Source: Phoronis australis
Taxonomy: Eukaryota > Phoronida > Phoronidae
NCBI GenBank assembly: GCA_002633005.1
Contig: NMRA01000289.1
Span: 442,166 to 506,165, forward strand
DNA length: 64,000 nt
Direction: 5' to 3'
Positions 57,001 through 64,000 of the stretch are shown piece by piece. The stretch's first letter is position 1. Every line of letters begins with the position of its first letter. A model generated the notes under the pieces. The model was given only the letters and a program-made list of their open reading frames with translations. It had not been told where the DNA came from and did not search any database. The translations under genes and the position numbers were made by a program.

Positions 57001-57976
57001 ATGTATTCCAAGTGAGGTAAATAGAAGAACAACGTTCCCGCATATGGCACAATCTTATTATATCGAATACTGAGATGTTTTATATATGTTCCCTTCAGAG
57101 AAGCGAAGTGTTCTTTCATGGCTGGCAACGTATACTTTATACTATCTCGCATGTTGACGCTGTCAAGGATTAGGGAACGAATTGAAGTTTCGTTGATTCC
57201 TTCCAGGCCTTTCATTGCTCCTTCAAACTTCAAATCTTCGTTGCAGGAAAGGTCCAAGAAAGTTAAGTTTTTTAGTTTGGAGAATGTGTTTGGCTTAATA
57301 TTCCGTAATCCAGTTTCACGAAGAGACAATCTTTCCAGGATCAAAGAATTATTGGTCGTGAAATCGTTCACGGACAGTGTCTGCAGAAAGGTACTCTCCA
57401 CATCGAGAGTTCGCAAATTCCTTAAGTTGGACATGACAACTCTGATGTTCGAAACACGTCCAGCAAAGAAGTAAAGGGAAGGTGAACTCGATCCAATCTG
57501 CTTAATGCAATTCTCATCTGTGTCGATGTATTTTAGTGACAGCACTTCAAGTTTTTTCAGCGACGAAAACACTGAACAATTTCTCAAGACCAACGGATTT
57601 TCCGAGAGATTCAGTTTCTTCAAATGAGGCGTATCCACAAAAACGTCATCACTCAGAAAATTTAAAGAATTCTTAGATAGATTTATCTCCCATAATGATA
57701 AATACCCTCCGATATCACTTCTAGAGATGCTTGTAATATTATTGCTTGTTAAATCCATTCTCTTGACAGTTTTCGGAAAATTTGGGAAGGCACCCAAGCC
57801 AAGACCAATACACGACACCATTGTTATAACACCATTAGATGTTTGGCACGTGCAGCCGCTGGGCGCATCACATATCACTGGCTCTATTACAACATGGCCA
57901 CCAAGAGCTGTTTGGATGAGAGCCACTGACACCCACAGCAACGAAATAAGGTAATCCAAACGAAGCATCGTTGAAC
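44945..57976 (-). CDS. Toll-like receptor B (TLR-B), 7 coding exons, 878 residues
   Basis: A tandem paralogue of TLR-A in the same orientation, predicted as a membrane pattern-recognition receptor signalling through TIR. Coding exons are 57968-56978, 55405-55265, 54244-53354, 52658-52431, 50295-50142, 47114-46969 and 45030-44945. They sum to 2637 nt, again 878 residues, with every junction in the same phase as TLR-A. Domains run in the same order: signal peptide (MLRLDYLISLLWVSVALIQT), cap with CDAPSGCTC, LRRs, island, LRRs, CSC...C cap, transmembrane helix, TIR with YDAYLAY, RNAPLPG and FW. The island is acidic here and lacks the basic site of TLR-A. Intron 1 contains a 965-base gap and intron 6 contains a LINE. 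No disabling change is visible, so I regard it as intact. Confidence 0.92.
45441..46960 (+). mobile_element. 5'-truncated LINE in TLR-B intron 6
   Basis: It lies on the strand opposite to TLR-B. It starts inside the reverse transcriptase (LKVLKSMYSKLRSCVRTREG in the first frame) and continues with GTRQWCMISPLLFIMYLNEF, the catalytic box LLLYADDMVL, then YKYLGIFF and a Cys/His end (GLVEDEYHFLLVCKGYCELR). At least three frameshifts split the ORF (frames at 45488-45859, 45748-46374, 46371-46673, 46643-46888). It ends in AATAAA and an (ATT)n tail and is flanked by a 13-bp target duplication, TACTCACCCCCTG (45429-45441 and 46962-46974). The same family left the fragment at 16612-17340. Confidence 0.9.
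46969..47114 (-). CDS. TLR-B exon 6, TIR box 3
   Basis: A 146-nt exon encoding LNRKLRYLMADDTYLLWPDN and MFTFWRNVALAITSKNGIQ. Its last bases and the donor GTGAGT lie inside the target duplication of the neighbouring LINE. The functional donor copy is retained at 46968. Confidence 0.93.
48285..48397. repeat. AAT/CAA/CAG microsatellite
   Basis: Mixed trinucleotide tract of AAT, ATT, CAG and CAA units. The open frame across it is a low-complexity Asn/Ser run and not a gene. Confidence 0.9.
49000..49740 (-). pseudogene. Degenerate CR1/L2-type LINE reverse transcriptase
   Basis: In shifting minus-strand frames I read IPVSIL and FEKVVYCQLY (RT motif with FEK), WFQSYL, QQGFVPGSLLL (normally a GVPQGSVLGPLLF block), a catalytic CADD in place of YADD near 49255, and HEWLIFNKLTLNCSKTKFML. 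Many stops and frameshifts make it a dead copy. The W-x-NKLxLNxxKTK block is typical of the CR1/L2 group and differs from the LINE at 45441-46960. Confidence 0.75.
50142..50295 (-). CDS. TLR-B exon 5, TIR middle
   Basis: A 154-nt exon encoding VGRSKKVILLITDHALRSQE, SWWSFETDLSLSIKGKSKIL and CVVKGHLSIG. Only three residues differ from TLR-A exon 5. Confidence 0.96.
50296..52430 (-). other. TLR-B intron 4
   Basis: A 2.1-kb intron. At 50542-50545 TTAA is followed by AGGAGAACAGCCCAC, which recalls the terminus of the TTAA-flanked transposon, but no partner end was found. Confidence 0.65.
52431..52658 (-). CDS. TLR-B exon 4, juxtamembrane and TIR boxes 1-2
   Basis: A 228-nt exon encoding WYRRWHIRYIIYKLFRQPPE, YDAYLAYESRD and IYIHDRNAPLPGDHHDSIFD. 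Length and phase equal those of TLR-A exon 4. The donor is GTCAGT, weaker than the GTGAGC of TLR-A. Confidence 0.95.
52659..53353 (-). other. TLR-B intron 3
   Basis: A 0.7-kb intron without recognisable content. Confidence 0.7.
53354..54244 (-). CDS. TLR-B exon 3, distal LRRs, C-terminal cap and transmembrane helix
   Basis: An 891-nt exon. It begins with EYTQDQEESEQSVSLD (acidic island), then LRRs such as VKLIDLSENRLELLE and LEFLNLSKNAILFL. The cap is MLCSCATLNFLEWLRT to FRDEC, and the membrane segment is VITVLTSSLVAGTVLVLSVV. Acceptor TTTCAG (54246-54245), donor GTAAGT. Confidence 0.95.
54245..55264 (-). other. TLR-B intron 2
   Basis: A 1-kb intron with nothing coding recognised. Confidence 0.7.
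55265..55405 (-). CDS. TLR-B exon 2, irregular ectodomain segment
   Basis: A 141-nt exon encoding VHLREIHVSWQYTSNYGCER and YSIYPIDSAF near its end. It matches TLR-A exon 2 in length and phase. Acceptor TTCACAG, donor GTAGGT. Confidence 0.9.
55451..56415. other. Assembly gap (965 N) in TLR-B intron 1
   Basis: Unknown bases bordered on the right by a G-rich tract (56430-56466). The open frames that appear to cross it are artefacts of translating N. Confidence 1.
56430..56466 (+). repeat. G-rich tract beside the gap
   Basis: Four or more runs of three or more G occur within 37 bases. That meets the simple rule for a G-quadruplex and may explain the gap. Confidence 0.7.
56978..57976 (-). CDS. 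TLR-B exon 1, signal peptide and proximal LRRs
   Basis: The start codon is at 57968-57966, after a TTTGCAG acceptor and 8 untranslated bases, exactly as in TLR-A. The exon encodes a signal peptide, a cap with CDAPSGCTCQ and about ten LRRs (LWEINLSKNSLNFL, LTFLDLSCNEDLKF). The donor is GTAAGA at 56977. The open frame to 56907 beyond it is intronic. Confidence 0.94.
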
Positions 57977-60900
57977 CTGCAAAACGTGAAGAGAGCGTAC
58001 TTTATAGGTAAGGGGTCTACCGTTCGAAAGGGAACAAATCGCTTATTTTTACACATTTGAAACTACCATGTTTTTGTGTTATTTCTGATACGCCTATGAT
58101 AGCACCTTGCTTCTATGGGTATTTTAATATTATAAAAATGGCCAAAATGTGTCATTTAGATTTAAAAGTCATATCTTTCGACGACTTTGTTACATTTGTA
58201 TTGAACATTTGTTGCTTTTGCCAGAAAGATTGATGAATTAACTTTTTCATATTTAACAAATTGTTATTCACGTATCACCTATTCTCTACGACGCTAAACA
58301 TGCATTGTTCAAACGCACCAGGCACAGACACAGGCTCAATGAGCAGAAAACCGAGTGGGCTTTTCTAACAAAGAGTGGTCAATTTTTTGTCGAAAAAGTT
58401 TAAGTATACGATTGACTGCTATACAAAAATGACGGCTCGTATTTTTATTTATGTTGCCTCTAATTAAAACTGCACAACACGATTCTTTCTTTGGTTCAGT
58501 ATTGGGGTCACTTTTTGTTCCATGACGACCATCCACCCTGGCCGCCCCAGAACACGTTACTTGGTGTTAAAGAAAGTTTTTGTCCCTCAAGCTGAACATT
58601 TTGTCCATTCTAAATAATAATACAAGGCGATGACCTTTATTTATTACAAAGACGTTGCCTGCAATAGAGCAAATAAGCACATAAAATTTCAGCTGCCGAA
58701 TTGGGAAATCTATGGCCTCGAAACCTTAGTTGAGAGTTTTTCAAGTAGGCTTACGTTCAAGTTTCTAAAAATGCAGTAATTTTAAAATACAAAAACTCTT
58801 TAGTTCGCAAATTGGATGTATCCATAAGGTTTTTTACATCGTTGTATGATGATTTACATGTCTTGATGCAAAGCAAAAAGTCCAGGCGATAAGTTTTCTT
58901 GATTTGTTCCAAGAGAGACCCACTGAGTCATAGCGCGTGACCGGCTAAGTTACGCCCGCCACCTGTTATGAGGTAAAAAAACTGAAGGTGCTGTAGTCGA
59001 ATACATGGAATCAGTCGAGCAAAATACATAGCGTAGCTTTTTGATAGTTTGCTATTTAAACTGCTACGTAACATGATTTGTCAAAGTTTATACGGCTGTC
59101 TCGGAGCTGCCTGCTAGTACATATTGTCTGTAAGTATGTGAGTAATTACTCATCTTTCAACCTTGCATACCTACGAAAACTTGGCGTTGCAGCGATCACA
59201 CCTGTCTTTTTGACTGGCGGTCTCAGCTCTCACTGTCTTTCCCATGGAACTGTACCAGCGGGACCTCTGTTGGATAGTAAGTGCAGTGCCCTCTTCCAGT
59301 CTTTGGACAGGTTAAATCTCACTCCACCATGCTGGTTCAGGTTGGGATTCTTTTAACTAAGATCCAAAAAGCCTCCTTTGATACTGCAATCAAACCTCTT
59401 ACTCGCCTTGTAAATAATCTTGATTTAGATGTTGATTAACTTGTAACCAATAGCGTTATGTCTCCGCTGTTGGGACATACGTTTTTAAAGTGGGTGTCAT
59501 GCGTCGCAATCTTGTTTCCACAGATGAAGTGGAGATATGTGAATGCCGTAAAAGTGTTATTTATTATGACTAGACTGGTGGTACAAAAGAACGTAGGTAA
59601 ACAGTAGTAAAATAATGTTATCTCTGAAGAGATAGGCAATAAAAAACTGCAACACGGAGAAACGAGAAAACACAATCGATAAAAGATGTAGTGGTGCGTC
59701 AGAGATCAACGAATTATGCGCTGAAACACGTGTAATAGAACAAACAAATTCTTAAACGCACTTGGCGATCATCAGCCTATGAGAGCCAAAAGTTGACCAG
59801 ACTAAGCTAGTAAAGAGGCTGGTAACAATTATAACCTCATTGTAGATAATAAATCCAAATTACCTTACAACCCGCCTGGAAAATCATATAAAAGGAATTT
59901 TCAGAAACTCTAAACATATTCAACCGAACTGATTTTCACTTGTCAAACCGGATATTTTGCATCACTTTCCCTTGCCTTCAGATCGAGTCCATACCTTTCT
60001 CGTTTTAAGACGAACAGACAGTAGGTGCTGCTACTGGAACTAAGTCTATTCTTAGGTAGTCAGCAGGTGGCGAGACCGTCTGGTTCAGGAGACTGCTCCC
60101 CTGAAACTGAAAAACGAATATCGTCACATCAAATAAATCGACATTTCATGAGTCCTCTTAAAGAGAAATGAACCCAAAACGACCATTTAATACGCTTTCA
60201 TTACAACACTTCATTTCTTTTGGTTCCTGTGGTAAATTGTCTCTGCCGATATATTGGTGAGCGGATTCCTTGTTAGAAAATAATGCCATGCCAGGTTTGT
60301 GTCGCATGAGTGGAGATAACCTGTCCAGGGCGATCTAAGCAAGGTTTATACAAGCTGGTGCTTGATCACGATGTAAATGTGTGCGAAAGGCACGTTTTAC
60401 AATTTTTACTTTTAAACCTAACGTTCTAAGATCGCGTTGCACCCAAAACTCAACTTTTCCTGCAGCTACTCTTAGAAATCACCATTTGAGGTCTAAACAA
60501 CATTACGTTTTTCAGTTACTACACCTTTTGCCCCACCCCCCCGAGAGCCCCAATCCTTCAAGTAACTGAGGCTGATTCACGGATTTGGCGAAGTTCCTTG
60601 ATTAAATATGATCTTATCTAAATAATAAACAGCAATAAATAACTCAGGCTAACTTTACGAAAACGTGGAGCTTTTGAGTTCGAGATGACTCAAGTTTTCT
60701 CGACGATGTTTCAGCAATAAAATTAACATAGCCATGTGTTTGATTTTTAAAACTCGATGCACATTTACTAAAATCATAACAATTGATGGCATCTAACAGT
60801 CTTCGATGACAGACAATTAGGCAGTCATAGCTGTTTGGATTTTTGTAAAGCTTTGGTGGTACTCCCGGATATCCACACGCTTGACTTGCCACTGCTTCAT

Positions 60901-63900
60901 TTTTAACTTTTGATAATTTTCTGGGACCCCCTTTTACCCTGGATATTCCTGTGCGGCAAGAACTGTGATAAGCAGACTACATTTCTACAAAAACTAGGAC
61001 GGGAGAATATGCAGTCATGGTATGGCAGATATTGTCGGTGTTGACGGCAGTTCACTGTAATTGATGTGACATTGGACAAATATTGTCACTGTCGGTGTTG
61101 ACGGCGATTGTTGAAACCTTCATTGTCGACCGGGAGACAACATGCCTCGCAAATGACAAGATATTTTGTACCGTAACATTTTAAACCAACTATTACTTAC
61201 AGATACTTTGCTAGCTGGTAAAGGCCCAATGCCCAGTTTTCATTAAGATTTTTTCAGAGCAGCTGTTGCAAATTTTGCCGAACGATTTTTGCAGGTTAAC
61301 ATCCATAAAAAAATTCCAGTTTCCTTTAAGTTCTTTTCAAATCTTTAAGCTCAAAATTCATAAAGGAATCAGTTCATCATGTACACCACCTGGGGTCGCA
61401 ACGGTCGACTGCCTGAAGCTACTTAACTTATTTATCCATCACAGAACAGTTGATTCAAAATGTTATACTATTTATGAAATATGCATAGATTTGACTTGTA
61501 ATTTTGGCTGTTAAAGTTTCAAATGTCTAATGCTTCATATATGTATCTCAATATCTATGTTGTCTGTCTAAATTTTATAAAACTTTCTATGTGTTTATTT
61601 TAACCATCCTTTGTGTATTTTTATTGACACTATTTCACTGATCATATATGACGACCAATCAAAGAAAAACACTTGTAAATGTCCCTATATGACCAACAGA
61701 AAGCAGTTTTCTGCTGGTGCAGCTCTTGTTCCTGCTCCTCTATTGTCTAGTTTTGGAAGTGAAAATACACTTGACTTCTGTCGCATATACAAGTAAGTTG
61801 ATTACTGCACCGAAACTCCAATTCCCAACTCCCAGTTTTTTATACTGAAGCAGTTTAACACGTTCATGAAATAAATGAAATAAGTCTAACTGTGTCAAGT
61901 TTTACAATTCAATCACCTAACACAAAATTCACTCAATTCGAATCATTCCTGCATAGCATTGACTCTAAATATATATATTTCGTCATCATCTTAAGTACTA
62001 GTCCACGAGAGCACCAGCCATGAGCGGCAAGGTGGGGGTTCAGCCGATTTTCACCAAATTTGGCACATAGGTAGTCCTATGTGATCTATACACAGCGGTA
62101 AAATGTTTCCTCAAAATATTACGTTTTTCTAAAGTTATAGGCTCGAACACATTTTACGGCTTCGCAGCCATGTTTTCACGGCATAAAAACTGTCCACTTT
62201 TAACTGTTCATATTTTTCCTTGAATAAAAGCTATTGATTTATTATTCAGTTGGCATTGTTTAGTGGTGCCTGTAGATTGTCAAAAAGATGTCTTGAAACA
62301 CGATTTCGATTTACCACCCTCATTTAGTAGTTTTACTACACTGCCCCCCGTTATGCCATTTTGAGGTTATGTTCTGTACACTGCTGTACCAAATCTGCCC
62401 CCACTGTTATGAGAATGAAACTTAGCCAAAATGTTGACAAAACATGTTAATTTCATTTCATAAAATAAAAACTTTGTCAGCCAGTTTTTTAGTTATACAT
62501 TTTGGTACCTCAAATGTACTAAATTGAGAAATTTTCATATATCTGAGATTGATGCGTGAGCACCGTAAAATCCGATTGTCCTTCATGTTTTTCGATATTT
62601 TGCAACAAGTTAGTTCCTCCTGAATGTTTTGAACGTTTTACTACTTACCACTTATGGCTACAGTACTCCTAAATACCATACATGGCTCCATTTTGTAAAA
62701 AGCCGATTATGTCCTCCACAGTGAACAGGGTTAGACATGAACTCGACAAATGTAGGTTATTTTGATTTACAGTTGTTTTACTTTGCAATTTCCTCATGGG
62801 TATTTCTTCACAGATATTCAAGTCAGGTTTTCTGTTGATCAAATGTTCTTGCAATGCATTGTAATATCAAATGAATGATAAGTTTGGTTGCATGACCGCA
62901 ATTTTTCCCACAACTTAAAACAAAAGTCCCCAGAAAATTTCCTGATGAAATACCGGGTTTACAGTTCTCTAAAAACATTCGAATGACAAGACAAACTCCA
63001 CCACTGTCCGTAGCAACTCGTCGCATGTTTTTCGCCCATCGGTCCCATCATTGTTTTCCTTTGTTGTGTCATTGTTGGGTGTAACAACAGAGGTCGCATG
63101 GATATAGAACCTTGCGTACATCAGACCGTTGCCGATAAGTGCTCGTCATTATATCTTTATTATAACAACGGGAACAATGAAGATGCTAATCTATTGTTCT
63201 CTATGCGACCAGGTTTCCCATGGATGACCACAGAAGAGGAATACCAAAGTATCCACAGACAATGACCACGCACCTTAGTAACTATTACCGCGCACACGAA
63301 TCCTTTCCGTGGAACCTAAACAGCAATTTTTTTAATCCGTGTATTGTGTTGTATTGCTCATGGTACGGGTTCAGACTCTGTTGTATTAAGATTCCAATCC
63401 CCAACCCTGTATTATGTAGTTTGAGTAAAATTTCTAGACAATGCAGGTTTATGGATTTATTCTCCTTCAAATGAAGAGTGAAAATCAAATTCTACACAGT
63501 TTTTTTAAAAGTAATCACTTATTGGAAGATCACACATCTAAAAATAAAACAATGTTTGACAATTTTATTCATTATCTTATTTGAAAAATGCCTACCTCCC
63601 AGACAACTCATCTAAGTTGAAAATATTCCTTGTGAAAAAATATAAAATACCAACTAGAGACTTTTGTACTACAAAATATGTTTTCGCAATACACTGCAAA
63701 AATAACTGTACAGTCAAAAGTGCAAATGTTATGACTCTTATAAAAAATGGCCTTCTAGATCTTTTCAACACTCTAATTGCTACAGGACAGAGTCAACCAC
63801 ACAAAGCTCATGAAGTCAGGGAATTACATTTAAGGTGATGTAGTCTCATTGCGAAAAAGTGATTTCGCAATATCGCTGACAACACTGGAAATCTCTTCTT

Positions 63901-64000
63901 CACAAACTTGAGGTAGCTGTATTTACCACATCAATGTTCTTATCAAAACTAACCACCACAAAATTGGCTTGTCGGTTCCAATTAGGCAGCATTTTACAAT
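57977..64000. other. Upstream flank of TLR-B, no gene supported
   Basis: The TLR-B untranslated first exon and promoter should lie here but were not located. Open frames are short (up to 92 codons) and none shows a domain or a partner in the rest of the window. A phrase containing GGTGTTGACGGC is repeated near 61037 and 61098. No third TLR copy is visible. Confidence 0.5.

Noticed and set aside
60160-60180. TTAAAGAGAAATGAACCC as another transposon end
   Set aside because: Similarity to the TTAA-element terminus is only a few bases and no partner end was seen.

Overview
The window is animal genomic DNA: AT-rich, intron-rich, with GT-AG splice junctions, microsatellites, several classes of transposable element and two assembly gaps (43373-43404 and 55451-56415). 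Its complete genes are a 300-residue TFIIS orthologue and two tandem Toll-like receptor (TLR) genes. The gene content and the Penelope-like, LINE and TTAA-flanked elements fit a marine invertebrate, possibly a non-vertebrate deuterostome. The sequence alone does not fix the species.

Layout: (1) 1-1389, 5' flank of the TFIIS gene. (2) 1390-12047 (+), transcription elongation factor TFIIS (TCEA) in eight coding exons that join in frame to 300 residues. Its introns hold a large foldback hairpin (intron 1), a MITE nested between two copies of a LINE tail (intron 1), and a trimeric array of ~148-bp monomers (intron 5). (3) 12048-18100, convergent intergenic DNA with a LINE fragment. (4) 18101-32949 (-), TLR-A. 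(5) 32950-44944, a repeat-rich spacer with two Penelope-like remnants, and a TTAA-flanked DNA transposon interrupted by a solo LTR that carries a heat-shock-type promoter. (6) 44945-57976 (-), TLR-B. (7) 57977-64000, upstream flank with no gene I can support.

Both TLR genes have the same seven coding exons with the same phases. Hand splicing gives 2637 nt and 878 residues for each. The architecture is signal peptide, N-terminal cysteine cap, leucine-rich repeats, an irregular island, more LRRs, one C-terminal cysteine cap, a transmembrane helix and a cytoplasmic TIR domain spread over four exons. The TIR exons are nearly identical between copies. The ectodomains, the island and the last ~20 residues differ strongly. 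This is what a tandem receptor duplication with conserved signalling and diversified recognition would look like.

The observations most worth following up are: the solo LTR with three perfect three-unit heat-shock elements upstream of a TATA box, pointing towards TLR-A; a furin-type basic site in the island of TLR-A that TLR-B lacks; a LINE that inserted on the 5' splice site of TLR-B exon 6 and duplicated it; and the trimeric higher-order repeat with a CTCF-like motif about once per nucleosome length.
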